A stretch of 64,000 bases of DNA from an uncultured Marinococcus sp. (lineage in GTDB: Bacteria > Bacillota > Bacilli > Bacillales > Marinococcaceae), in NCBI RefSeq assembly GCF_947493875.1, contig NZ_CANLSU010000003.1:62001-126000 (forward strand). Reading direction: 5' to 3'. A program made the position numbers and the translations under genes. The notes under the pieces were generated by a model. The model was not told the DNA's origin. It worked only from the letters and a program-made list of their open reading frames with translations, and searched no databases. Positions 44,013-52,556 of the stretch are shown piece by piece (the first letter of the stretch is position 1; the number at the start of each line of letters is the position of its first letter).

Positions 44013-44081
44013 ATGAAACCATGGAAAGAAAAAAGGATGATCGACATTAAAGCAGTTTTCTTAATCAAGATCAAACGATAA
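44013..44081 (+). CDS. Possible 22-aa basic peptide ORF
   Basis: A 22-codon frame with a very strong site (GGAGGAAGG ending 3 bp before the ATG). The peptide is basic (MKPWKEKRM, ending IKIKR). It could be a leader peptide, a tiny protein, or a remnant. Confidence 0.3.
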   Translation: MKPWKEKRMIDIKAVFLIKIKR

Positions 44082-44107
44082 AAGTAAGAGCAAGTCGGAG
44101 GGATATA

Positions 44108-44359
44108 ATGGAAGAATCGAGAGGTTTTTATCTTATTATTTTTTGGTTGCTATTTATCTCCGGGCTGGCTTCCTATTATTATGCCTTCGTCGATTACGGA
44201 TTTATCATTACTGTCGGCGTAACATTTTTTACTGGGCTGTTAGCAACTCTGGCTGCCTTTGCTATTAATAACCGTTTACTAATGGGGCTGGGCATTTTAT
44301 TAGCGAGCAGTACCATTATTTTTATAGGGATTTTATTTCTTTCAGACGTATTTTTTTAG
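44108..44359 (+). CDS. Small membrane protein, three helices
   Basis: An 83-aa protein with GGAGGG 7 bp before the ATG and three hydrophobic segments (about 8-28, 32-53, 57-80). Function unknown. It is convergent with the minus-strand small membrane protein operon. Confidence 0.6.
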   Translation: MEESRGFYLIIFWLLFISGLASYYYAFVDYGFIITVGVTFFTGLLATLAAFAINNRLLMGLGILLASSTIIFIGILFLSDVFF

Positions 44360-44562
44360 AATCTGGGATAAACGCTTTTCTTCTAAATGATTAATTGGGG
44401 GAGGCGTAGTATGTAGTCATTTAAAACTTGAAGCTCCTCCCGATAAGCACAATGATGTAAATGATCATCGGTAACGTCGACATGATGAATATTTCTGGTG
44501 AAATAGAAAACGGGAAGCTACAAGTGAAAAAGCGAGATCGAGAAATAGAACTTAGGGAGAAA

Positions 44563-44859
44563 CTATTCCTTAGAGGGATAAAGAATAGACATTAATACAA
44601 AAAAGGTGTAAAAAAGCACACCAGCTTGAGCGAAAAAGATAGCCGAAAAGCCGAGATGAGGGATGATAAAACCAGCTGAAAAGCAAAAGATGGATAACAT
44701 TCCTAGTAGAAGTGTTAGAAGGAAATATCTTCGACTCATTTTGGAAGCATTTTTTATAAAAAAGATAATTCCTGTGGCAATAAAAGCCATGATGATGAGG
44801 AACAAAACATAGAAATAGAAGATATTATCTCCCTTCAATCCATTAATTTGATCAATCAA
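44563..44859 (-). CDS. Small membrane protein, three helices
   Basis: A 98-aa protein with helices at about 13-35, 46-66 and 70-93. Its start overlaps the end of the preceding gene by 8 bp. Last gene of a three-gene minus-strand operon of similar-sized membrane proteins. Function unknown. Confidence 0.55.
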   Translation of the reverse strand: MIDQINGLKGDNIFYFYVLFLIIMAFIATGIIFFIKNASKMSRRYFLLTLLLGMLSIFCFSAGFIIPHLGFSAIFFAQAGVLFYTFFVLMSILYPSKE

Positions 44860-45139
44860 ACTGCAAAAGAATAGCTAACAGGAGAAAAGGCGAAATGGAT
44901 AATAAAAGAGAAAAAAACATCAGGTAATAGCTTCGCAGCGTATAGGCTAAAACAAAGGCCATTAAACCAACGATGGGTAATAAGCTCATCAGATGAAAGA
45001 AATTGTAGAAAAGATTCCCGCTCAGAGGTGCAGGCAAAAAAACCGGAGGATAGGATAAAAATCCAACAAGGATGACTGTTAGACACATGACATGCATGAT
45101 TCTTCGAGCGTTCATCTTTACCTCTTGAGAGTTTGACAT
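44852..45139 (-). CDS. Small membrane protein, paralogue of the 93-aa neighbour
   Basis: A protein of 88-95 aa (GAGGTAAAGATGAACG suggests start ATG 45118 with AGAGGT upstream, or ATG 45139). It follows the pattern of the next gene: VGFLSYPPVFLPAPLSGN, then two helices and the end SISPFLLLAILL, compared with IGFLFYVPFLLPDNISEN and FVSPFLLIASFLL, so the two are tandem paralogues. Function unknown. Confidence 0.55.
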   Translation of the reverse strand: MSNSQEVKMNARRIMHVMCLTVILVGFLSYPPVFLPAPLSGNLFYNFFHLMSLLPIVGLMAFVLAYTLRSYYLMFFSLLLSISPFLLLAILLQFD

Positions 45140-45162
45140 AAAAAATGAATTGGCTTGGTAAT

Positions 45163-45444
45163 TTAATAAAACAATAGAAAAGATGCAATGAGGAGAAACG
45201 GTGATACAAATAACATCAGCGAAAGAATAATCAGATGTCTGACCTGTAAAATGAGGGCTAGAACAGAAGCAAAAAGACCAAACATAAGAACGAAAACAAA
45301 AATGTAAAAAGCGTACAAGAATCCACTGCTATATATATAAATATTTTCACTTATGTTATCGGGAAGAAGAAAAGGTACATAGAAAAGAAATCCAATCACA
45401 ATAATAATCCAATTGGTGATATAAGCAATTTTTTGAAGAATCAT
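45163..45444 (-). CDS. Small membrane protein, three helices, intact paralogue
   Basis: A 93-aa protein beginning MILQKIAYITNWIIIVIG; GCAGAGGTCACC provides a ribosome binding site. Three helices (about 6-28, 44-65, 70-92). It is the intact relative of the broken copy at 34002-34291. First gene of the three-gene operon. Confidence 0.65.
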   Translation of the reverse strand: MILQKIAYITNWIIIVIGFLFYVPFLLPDNISENIYIYSSGFLYAFYIFVFVLMFGLFASVLALILQVRHLIILSLMLFVSPFLLIASFLLFY

Positions 45445-45565
45445 GGTGACCTCTGCAATTTTGACATCATTAATAAATGGAGCCGGCTATTCCTATACCA
45501 ATAGGAGCTGCTAACCACGTTAGCACTATGTAAAGCATAACGTAATATACACTTCTATTTTTGAA

Positions 45566-45691
45566 TCAAAATAATAAGTAGAATAAGACGCCTGTAAGCC
45601 ATATCGGGATACAAATTAAAAACCATGCATTGGCATACCAAATCAATACGTACATGATCGGAAAACCCAATAATATTGTAATTAATTTCAT
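45566..45691 (-). CDS. Possible 41-aa hydrophobic peptide ORF
   Basis: An ATG frame encoding an almost wholly hydrophobic peptide with two possible helices (MKLITILLGFPIMYVLIW, then WFLICIPIWLTGVLF). No good ribosome binding site. It lies upstream of the three-gene membrane operon and could be a further decayed member. Confidence 0.25.
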   Translation of the reverse strand: MKLITILLGFPIMYVLIWYANAWFLICIPIWLTGVLFYLLF

Positions 45692-45736
45692 CAATATCTA
45701 ATTTGTTTATTGTTTAAAGCGTCATTATAGCATAGT

Positions 45737-45764
45737 TTGAAATCGTTTACATTTTTTGTATAAA
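45737..45764 (+). promoter_or_regulatory. SigA promoter with overlapping cre box, fatty-acid operon
   Basis: TTGAAA (45737-45742), a 16-bp spacer and TATAAA (45759-45764). TGAAATCGTTTACA (45738-45751) matches the cre consensus TGWAANCGNTNWCA and covers the -35, so CcpA should repress the operon when preferred sugars are present. No FadR-like palindrome was recognised. Confidence 0.75.
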
Positions 45765-45856
45765 ATGATAAATTTAAAACTGTAGGATGAAGATAAAGAA
45801 GGGGGTACATTTATGGTGAAGGTTTAGCGGTATAAATACTGTAGGGAGGTTGGGAC

Positions 45857-47455
45857 ATGGAGATTATTTCATACAATGATTTAAAAAATATTATTACCTC
45901 TGGAGATATTATTTCCGTCGCCGCTTTATCTGTCGGAAATTTACCAGCAGAAATATTAAAACATATAGTTGAAGAGTACGATGAAACTGGAAGCCCGGAT
46001 AATCTTACGTTTATTATGGCAAATGATATAAGTGATTACGAGGGCGGGATTGATCTTGATGCTTTCGTTCAGCGGGGAATGATTAAACGGTTAATAACAA
46101 GCTTACTCACAGCCTCACCAGCTACAATTGAGGCGATTAAAGATAATGCAATTGAGACCTATTTTTTCCCCCAGGGAATTCTTGCCGTACAATATCGGAA
46201 TCACTCCGTTTCCTCCCCGGGGATGATTACAAAAATAGGTTTAAATACAAGTGTCGATCCTAGAAATTCAGGCGGAATGGTTAATGATGTCACAACCGAG
46301 AGTTTAGTCTCTGTATTAGAAATCAAGGGAGAAGAATATTTACACTATGACTTTCCAGGCGTTGATGCAGCCCTTTTACGGGGCACCTACGCGGACGAAA
46401 AAGGGAATATTTTTATGACTCATGAGTCTCATCTGGGCGAAGGATACAGTGTAGCGGCCGCCACTCACCAAAATGGCGGGAAGGTGATTGTTCAAGTTAA
46501 AGAAATTGTTCAAAGCGGCAGCTTTCCCCCTCATGAGGTGTTTATTCCCGGTGAACTTGTGGATTATGTAGTTATAAATGAAAACCCCGAATATCATAAG
46601 CAGGTGATGCAGGCTTATTATGATCCCGCGTTATCAGGCCACTACCGGGTGAGTGATATACAGGAGCAGCCTATGAAGCTTAGCTCCCGTAAAATTATTT
46701 TAAGACGGGCTGCCCAGTTTTTACGTGAAGGGGATGTAGTCAGTATTGGTTTTGGTATAAATAATGAGCTGCCAAATGTATTAATAGAAGAACAGGCGGA
46801 GGATTTGGTTCAGCTTAATATTGATACCGGCGTATTCGGAGGAATTATCGGCAGCAAAGACCGCTTTGGAATGAACTATAACCTGGACGCGAGAATGCGC
46901 CATGAGCTTGCATGGGATTTTATATATCACGGCGGCCATGATATAGCCTTCCTCAGCTTTGCGGAAATTGACCGACTGGGAAATGTAAATGTCTCCTGCT
47001 TTGGCAATAAAAGGAGCGGAAGTGGCGGGTTTATCGACATAAGTCAAACGGTGAAGACTATCATTTTTTCGGGAACCCTGGTTGCGGGCAGCCAGTCCTC
47101 TTGTGAAAATAATCAGTTAATTATTGAACAGGAAGGTCACTCGCATAAATTCGTAAATAATGTACAAAGTGTAGATTTTAACGCAGCGTATTCGCGAGAA
47201 CTGAACCAACAGGTTTTTTATGTGACTGAACGAGCTGTATTCCAATTGGTGGAGGAAGGCTTAAAATTAATTGAAATCGGTCCGGGGCTGGATTTGCAGA
47301 GGGATGTTCTGTTAAAGATGGATTTTGATCCTATTATTTCTGACGAGTTGAAAATGACCGACCAAAATATTTATCAAAAGGATTGGGGGGAATTGAGGCA
47401 GTCGATCCAACATCGGACTCATATTGATAAAGGAGAAGATAAATATGAATTATGA
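45857..47455 (+). CDS. Propionate CoA-transferase-like protein with Asp at the catalytic position
   Basis: A 532-aa class I CoA-transferase (PCT/YdiF type, both halves fused). Alignment by eye to propionate CoA-transferases is good throughout: GTYADEKGNIFMTHE (about 175-189), SIGFGINNELPNVL, DFIYHGGHDIAFLSFAEID, NVNVSCFGNKRSGSGGFIDI and YVTERAVFQL. The catalytic motif, normally TVESGPIGG, reads NIDTGVFGG (about 324-332), so the Glu that forms the glutamyl-CoA intermediate is Asp. It may act as an acyl-CoA hydrolase rather than a transferase. First gene of the fatty-acid operon; GGGAGG precedes the ATG. Confidence 0.88.
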   Translation: MEIISYNDLKNIITSGDIISVAALSVGNLPAEILKHIVEEYDETGSPDNLTFIMANDISDYEGGIDLDAFVQRGMIKRLITSLLTASPATIEAIKDNAIETYFFPQGILAVQYRNHSVSSPGMITKIGLNTSVDPRNSGGMVNDVTTESLVSVLEIKGEEYLHYDFPGVDAALLRGTYADEKGNIFMTHESHLGEGYSVAAATHQNGGKVIVQVKEIVQSGSFPPHEVFIPGELVDYVVINENPEYHKQVMQAYYDPALSGHYRVSDIQEQPMKLSSRKIILRRAAQFLREGDVVSIGFGINNELPNVLIEEQAEDLVQLNIDTGVFGGIIGSKDRFGMNYNLDARMRHELAWDFIYHGGHDIAFLSFAEIDRLGNVNVSCFGNKRSGSGGFIDISQTVKTIIFSGTLVAGSQSSCENNQLIIEQEGHSHKFVNNVQSVDFNAAYSRELNQQVFYVTERAVFQLVEEGLKLIEIGPGLDLQRDVLLKMDFDPIISDELKMTDQNIYQKDWGELRQSIQHRTHIDKGEDKYEL

Positions 47456-48968
47456 TTGGATTAAAACAAGATCAGATTTTGACAGAGTGAAAGCAGCGGT
47501 TATTGATCCGGGTAAGGGCACAGAATGGTCGTATCAGGAGTTAAACATCCGTGCAGAGAATTTAGCGAATTATTTGCAGGATCAGGGAGTAAAACGCGGG
47601 GATGTAATCGGTATATTCGCACCAAATGATGTTGCGATACTGGATGTGTTGTTCGCCTCTTTTAAAATGGGAGCCGTTTTCCTTCCTATTAATTGGCGGC
47701 TGAAATCCTTAGAGATTGAAAGCATTATTTCGGATTCTAATGCCAAACTGATTTTTTACGCCTTCAATCATCTGGAGTCCCTGAGAGGAATCCCCCAGGA
47801 GCTAATCCATATGGATGTCGATTCGTCGGAGTATGATGACATTGTTAACCCTGAAAACCACCGCCCATTTAAAAGTGTCGATGTTGAAAGCGACGACCTT
47901 GCATCTTTAATATATACGAGCGGGACAACAGGATTACCAAAAGGGGTTATGTTCACTTACGAGTCGTTTGTTAATAACATGATCAATACCGCATTGACGT
48001 ATAAAACACATGCCGGTTACACAACGATTGTATCAACTCCGATGTTTCATGTGCTTGGATTTAATGATTTGTCGCTGCCGTTATTAATGGCTGGCGGAAC
48101 ATTGATTCTGCATCGCTATTTTGACGGAAAGGAATTAAATGATCTGATGGTAAAATACCAGCCCGATTATTTAATGCTCATACCAACTATGTATTATGGC
48201 ATGCTGGCAGCTGGTAATCTTGATATTCAGGGCTTTAAAAATATTGAGTTCTTAATACAGGGTGGATCTGCACCGCTTCCGGCTGTACAGAAAAAATTTG
48301 AGAGTATGGGTTACACATTAGTCAATGGCTACGGTTTAACTGAAGCTCCACTTGTTATGGTTAATACACCTCATAATGCAATAAAGAAACCAATGAGCAT
48401 TGGCAAGCCTGTCATGTATATGGATGTGCGCCTGCTGGATGAAAATTATAACGATGTTGAAACTGGTGAAATTGGGGAATTGGCCATCAACGGCAAAAAC
48501 GTTACTCCAGGCTATTGGAACAAACCGGAAGAAACAGAAAAATCATTTGCAGGCAGGTATTTCTTAACAGGTGATTTAGCCAGGCAGGATGAAGATGGAG
48601 ATATCTTTATCATCAACCGGAAAAAAGAACTCATTATTACCGGGGGTGAAAATGTTCTTCCTTCTGAAGTGGAGGGTGTATTATCAGAACATTCGCTTGT
48701 GAGGCAAACGGTGGTAGTAGGATATGAAAGTCCTGAATTTGGAGAATCTGTTTCTGCAGTAGTGCAATTGAAAGAGGACGATCCGGATTTCGAAGCTAAA
48801 CTGGACAAGCATGTGAGAGAGCACCTGGCAGGCTACAAAATACCGCGAATGTATTTGAAGGTGAAGGATATACCATTAAACTCAACTGCGAAGCCTGACA
48901 GAATAGAACTGCAAAAAATGGTGAATCAAAAAGCACAGGAAGAAAATCAAAAAAATGAATTGCTTTAA
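47445..48968 (+). CDS. AMP-forming acyl-CoA synthetase
   Basis: A 507-aa adenylate-forming ligase. SLIYTSGTTGLPKGVM (about 153-168) is the P-loop, GYGLTEAP (about 296) the A5 motif, YFLTGDLARQDEDG (about 376) the hinge and PLNSTAKPDRIEL near 490 carries the catalytic Lys. It activates a carboxylic acid with ATP and CoA, feeding the beta-oxidation genes that follow. ATG 47445 has AAAGGAG 9 bp upstream and overlaps the CoA-transferase stop by 11 bp. Confidence 0.92.
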   Translation: MNYDWIKTRSDFDRVKAAVIDPGKGTEWSYQELNIRAENLANYLQDQGVKRGDVIGIFAPNDVAILDVLFASFKMGAVFLPINWRLKSLEIESIISDSNAKLIFYAFNHLESLRGIPQELIHMDVDSSEYDDIVNPENHRPFKSVDVESDDLASLIYTSGTTGLPKGVMFTYESFVNNMINTALTYKTHAGYTTIVSTPMFHVLGFNDLSLPLLMAGGTLILHRYFDGKELNDLMVKYQPDYLMLIPTMYYGMLAAGNLDIQGFKNIEFLIQGGSAPLPAVQKKFESMGYTLVNGYGLTEAPLVMVNTPHNAIKKPMSIGKPVMYMDVRLLDENYNDVETGEIGELAINGKNVTPGYWNKPEETEKSFAGRYFLTGDLARQDEDGDIFIINRKKELIITGGENVLPSEVEGVLSEHSLVRQTVVVGYESPEFGESVSAVVQLKEDDPDFEAKLDKHVREHLAGYKIPRMYLKVKDIPLNSTAKPDRIELQKMVNQKAQEENQKNELL

Positions 48969-49013
48969 GCGACTTTTTTGAAAGCGCTATCAGAATATAC
49001 TGGAGGCTATACC

Positions 49014-50219
49014 ATGGCTGAAAAACAAGCACTGATAAAAGAATTATATCCTGAAGATTTATTAAATATTTCTAAAGAGTTAACTGAAGGAGAAGTTCAG
49101 TTTTTAAAACAAATCAATGATCTGCTGGAAGAAAAATACCGGGATTCAATTAACGATCACTGGGCTAATGCAACAGTGCCTGAAGACTTTTTTAATGATA
49201 TGGGTAAACTGAATTATTTCAATAACCCTTTGCTGTTTGAAGGCCGGGAGGGCGAACGGGCTACGAGTCAGCTGTTTCAGTTTTTCATGCTATATACAGT
49301 GGCAAGGTTTGATGTTTCCTTAGTTACTTTGATGGGCGTGCATCAGGGTTTAGGACACAATGCGTTCCTGTTTGGCGGAAGTAAAGAACAAGTGGCGTAT
49401 TATGTGCCGAAATTACAATCTCACGAACTGAGGACCTGCTTTGCTTTAACCGAACCTGAACACGGATCGGACGTAGCTGGCGGTTTAGCAACGACGGCTA
49501 AGCGTGAGGGAGATAAATGGGTAATAAACGGTGTAAAAAAATGGATAGGCGGCGCCACTCTTTCGGATGTCATACCAGTTTTTGCTACAGATGTGGACAC
49601 AGGTAAACCAAAGGGATTTATCATTAAGCCTGACCAGGATGGCGTGGATATAGATGTCATTGAAAACAAAATCGCTTTACGAATTGTCCCAAATGCTAAT
49701 ATTCACTTAAACAACGTTGTCGTCCAGGAGGAAGAGAGGCTGCAAAATATTAACGGCTTCAAAGACATTGCGAAGGTGCTGTACTCAACACGTGCTGGTG
49801 TGGCTCATATGGCGACAGGAGCGATAGCCGGGACCCTGCGGGCAACTCTGGATTATGTGACCGAACGTAAACAATTTGGCAAAGAGCTTAGTAAATATCA
49901 GTTGATTCAGGAGAAGCTGGCAATGATACAGGGAAACCTATCCCATGCAATGAGCCTGTCTGCACAGCTCGCCCGGATGCAGGGGAACGGGGAGTACGAT
50001 GAAGTGGCAACCTCAACCGCAAAAATGATGAATGCCTTAAGGCTAAGGGAGTCTGTTGCAATGGGACGGGGCATTACAGGAGGCAACGGTATTCTTGCCG
50101 AATATGATATTGCGAGATTCTTCTCTGACGCTGAAGCCATTTACACCTATGAGGGAACTCATGAAATTAATGCCTTAGTTATTGGGAGAGCATTAACAGG
50201 GGACTCTGCGTTTATCTGA
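49014..50219 (+). CDS. Acyl-CoA dehydrogenase
   Basis: A 401-aa FAD enzyme: CFALTEPEHGSDVAGGLATTA (about 132-152) binds flavin and substrate, RKQFGKELSKYQLIQEKLA (about 284) is the family signature and the catalytic Glu is in IYTYEGTHEINALVIGRALTG (about 376). It catalyses the first beta-oxidation step. CTGGAGG stands 8 bp before ATG 49014; 12 codons upstream are open but unsupported. In Bacillus subtilis the corresponding gene is fadE of the fadNAE operon; the YEGTHE form also occurs in glutaryl-CoA-type dehydrogenases, so chain-length preference is open. Confidence 0.92.
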   Translation: MAEKQALIKELYPEDLLNISKELTEGEVQFLKQINDLLEEKYRDSINDHWANATVPEDFFNDMGKLNYFNNPLLFEGREGERATSQLFQFFMLYTVARFDVSLVTLMGVHQGLGHNAFLFGGSKEQVAYYVPKLQSHELRTCFALTEPEHGSDVAGGLATTAKREGDKWVINGVKKWIGGATLSDVIPVFATDVDTGKPKGFIIKPDQDGVDIDVIENKIALRIVPNANIHLNNVVVQEEERLQNINGFKDIAKVLYSTRAGVAHMATGAIAGTLRATLDYVTERKQFGKELSKYQLIQEKLAMIQGNLSHAMSLSAQLARMQGNGEYDEVATSTAKMMNALRLRESVAMGRGITGGNGILAEYDIARFFSDAEAIYTYEGTHEINALVIGRALTGDSAFI

Positions 50220-50265
50220 TTGCAGGGAGTGGCTGAATAAATTTCAGAAATATGGAGGTTATTTC

Positions 50266-52524
50266 ATGACGATGAGAAAAGCAACCGTTTTAGGTGCGGG
50301 GTTAATGGGCAGCCAAATTGCTGCCCTTCTGGTAAATGCAGGTTTAAAAGTAAAGCTGCTGGACATGGCAGTTGATGAAAATGATCCAAACAAGATTTCA
50401 AAAAAATCCTATGATATGATTACCGATCCGAAACGGCCGCAATTATTTGATTTAAACTTCGCCTCTAATCTGACTTATGGCAATTTTGCAGAGGATTTAT
50501 CTGGGCAGGATGATTCGGATATTTTTATTGAAGCTGTAAAGGAAGAAGTGGAAATAAAGCATAGCATTTGGGATCAGGTGAGACATGTTGCCAAGGATGA
50601 TGCCTTATTTGCCACAAATACCTCAGGCATTCCAATAAAGGCAATATCCCGGGTATTTGATGATACGGAGCAGAAAAGATTTTTCGGCATGCACTTCTTC
50701 AATCCGCCCCGGATCATGAAGCTGGTAGAAGTGATTCCTGGTCCTAATACGTCCCCTGAAGTAACAAATAAAGTCCAGGCTTTTGCTGCAGACGTGCTGG
50801 GTAAAGGTGTCATCATAGCAAATGATGTGCCTGCATTTGTTGCTAACCGGATAGGGACCCAGACAATGAATGATGTAATGTATCGTGCAGAGAAAACAGG
50901 CCTGTCCATTGCGGAGGTCGATGCACTCACGGGACGCGGTATCGGAAGACCAAGCCTGGGAACGTATGGGCTTGTTGATCTGGTAGGGCTTGATATTGCA
51001 ACGACCGTGATCAAGGGCCTGCAGCAGGATCCGGAGGAACAGGAATTTTTCCACGAGACACGTATTGCAGGAAAGCTGATGGAAAACGGCGCGTTGGGGA
51101 GGAAAACCAAGCAGGGTTTTTATAAGAAGGACAAGAAATCACTGCTGGTTTTTGATCCTGAAAGCAATGAATATGTACAGCCGGAGCAGCCTGATTTTGA
51201 GCTGCTGCACAGCTTCAGTAAAGACCTGCAGTCAAATATGGACATCATCTATAACGCTGAAGATGAAGCGGGCAGGTTTTTATGGGAAACCCTTAGAAAC
51301 AATTTCTACTATGGTGCGTTGAATGTGCCGAAAGCGGCACCGGACTTTAAAGATATAGACCGTGCCATGGTATGGGGATTCAACTGGAAAAAAGGCCCCT
51401 TCCAGCTATGGGACCTGATGGGCTTCGAACGCGTTAAGGAACGCATGCAGCGGGAGCTGGGGCCATTACCGGAATGGATAGAAAAACGCAGTACGTCATT
51501 TTATGCTGAAGGTGAGTCGATTGAACGTGTGACTCCTGTATCAGCGTTTACAGATAGTGAACTATGGAACAGGGAAGACTCGAGTCTCTCTGTTGCAAAT
51601 AGAGACCAGCTGTTACTGAAGCTACAAAGTAATAATAATATTATTACCGATGGCTTTGCTGATGATTTAATCGAGTCGATCGACCTTTTAGAAAACGAGG
51701 ATTACTCAAGCATGGTCATCTATGCAGAAGGAAACAACTTCAGCGTGGGTGCCAACCTGTATCTGATGAAAAAAGCACATGAAGAAAACAAAGTGGAAGA
51801 GATCGTGGGGCCTGCCATTGAAAAGCTGCACGAGAGCTTCAGCCGCCTTAAATATGCACTTAAGCCCGTGGTGACAGCCGTCCACGGGAAAGCTTTAGGT
51901 GGCGGTTGTGAATTGGTCCTTCATTCACCGGTGGTAGTAGCTGCAAGTGAAACGTACATGGGACTTGTAGAAGCAGGGGTGGGACTGCTTCCAAGCGGTG
52001 GCGGCCTTGCCGAAATGGCGGACCGGATTCTCGGAACGAGCCATAAGCACAACGATAAACAGGAATCAATGACGAAAGTACTGACGAATGTAGGGTTCGC
52101 GAAAGTATCAACGAACGCTTATGAAGCGCTCAGGTATGGTTATCTAAGAGAAACCGACTCCATTATATTGAATACAGAGAAAAGAGTAGAAATAGCCTTA
52201 AAACGAGCACAGTTTGAAGTGGAAACAAATTATGTTCCGCAGCCGAAGTTGACCTATTTTGCATTAGGCAGAGATTATAAAGCACTCGCTCAAGGCCAGC
52301 TGGATGCCCAGCGTGTTGGAAACTTCATTAGCGAACATGATTATACAATCACTTTAAGTGTTGCCGATGTTTTATCCGGAGGAGATCTTCCGCGTAACAC
52401 CTACATTAATCAAAAATACCTTCAAAAGCTTGAAAAACAAAAATTCTTAATGCTGTTACAAAACGAAAAAACGTACGAGCGAATTACTCATATGCTGGCT
52501 ACAGGCGAGCCTCTGCGAAATTAA
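50266..52524 (+). CDS. fadN: 3-hydroxyacyl-CoA dehydrogenase / enoyl-CoA hydratase (FadN-like)
   Basis: A 752-aa bifunctional protein in FadN order. The NAD domain comes first (VLGAGLMGSQIAALLVNAG, about 8-26; GMHFFNPPRIMKLVEVIPG, about 142; NDVPAFVANRIG, about 186) and the crotonase-type hydratase domain last (about 480-680: AEGNNFSVGANL, then HGKALGGGCELVLHS, LPSGGGLAEMADRI). It hydrates enoyl-CoA and oxidises the hydroxyacyl product. Slightly shorter than B. subtilis FadN as I recall it. ATATGGAGG precedes the ATG. Confidence 0.92.
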   Translation: MTMRKATVLGAGLMGSQIAALLVNAGLKVKLLDMAVDENDPNKISKKSYDMITDPKRPQLFDLNFASNLTYGNFAEDLSGQDDSDIFIEAVKEEVEIKHSIWDQVRHVAKDDALFATNTSGIPIKAISRVFDDTEQKRFFGMHFFNPPRIMKLVEVIPGPNTSPEVTNKVQAFAADVLGKGVIIANDVPAFVANRIGTQTMNDVMYRAEKTGLSIAEVDALTGRGIGRPSLGTYGLVDLVGLDIATTVIKGLQQDPEEQEFFHETRIAGKLMENGALGRKTKQGFYKKDKKSLLVFDPESNEYVQPEQPDFELLHSFSKDLQSNMDIIYNAEDEAGRFLWETLRNNFYYGALNVPKAAPDFKDIDRAMVWGFNWKKGPFQLWDLMGFERVKERMQRELGPLPEWIEKRSTSFYAEGESIERVTPVSAFTDSELWNREDSSLSVANRDQLLLKLQSNNNIITDGFADDLIESIDLLENEDYSSMVIYAEGNNFSVGANLYLMKKAHEENKVEEIVGPAIEKLHESFSRLKYALKPVVTAVHGKALGGGCELVLHSPVVVAASETYMGLVEAGVGLLPSGGGLAEMADRILGTSHKHNDKQESMTKVLTNVGFAKVSTNAYEALRYGYLRETDSIILNTEKRVEIALKRAQFEVETNYVPQPKLTYFALGRDYKALAQGQLDAQRVGNFISEHDYTITLSVADVLSGGDLPRNTYINQKYLQKLEKQKFLMLLQNEKTYERITHMLATGEPLRN

Positions 52525-52556
52525 AAATTGTGGTAGCAAGGAAAGGGTGAAGGTCA

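Larger units (their letters stand above)
43601..44107. other. Intergenic region after the phn operon
   Basis: Holds the terminator at 43696 and a short ORF with a strong ribosome binding site at 44013. The rest is AT-rich, with no gene. A 77-codon frame at 43678-43911 crosses the terminator and is not considered real. Confidence 0.5.
45445..45856. other. AT-rich intergenic region
   Basis: Contains a weak 41-codon minus-strand hydrophobic frame (45566-45691) and the promoter and cre box of the fatty-acid operon at 45737-45764. Confidence 0.5.

Noticed and set aside
45470-45539. 22-codon hydrophobic minus-strand frame
   Set aside because: No ribosome binding site; length and composition are within chance for this AT-rich region.
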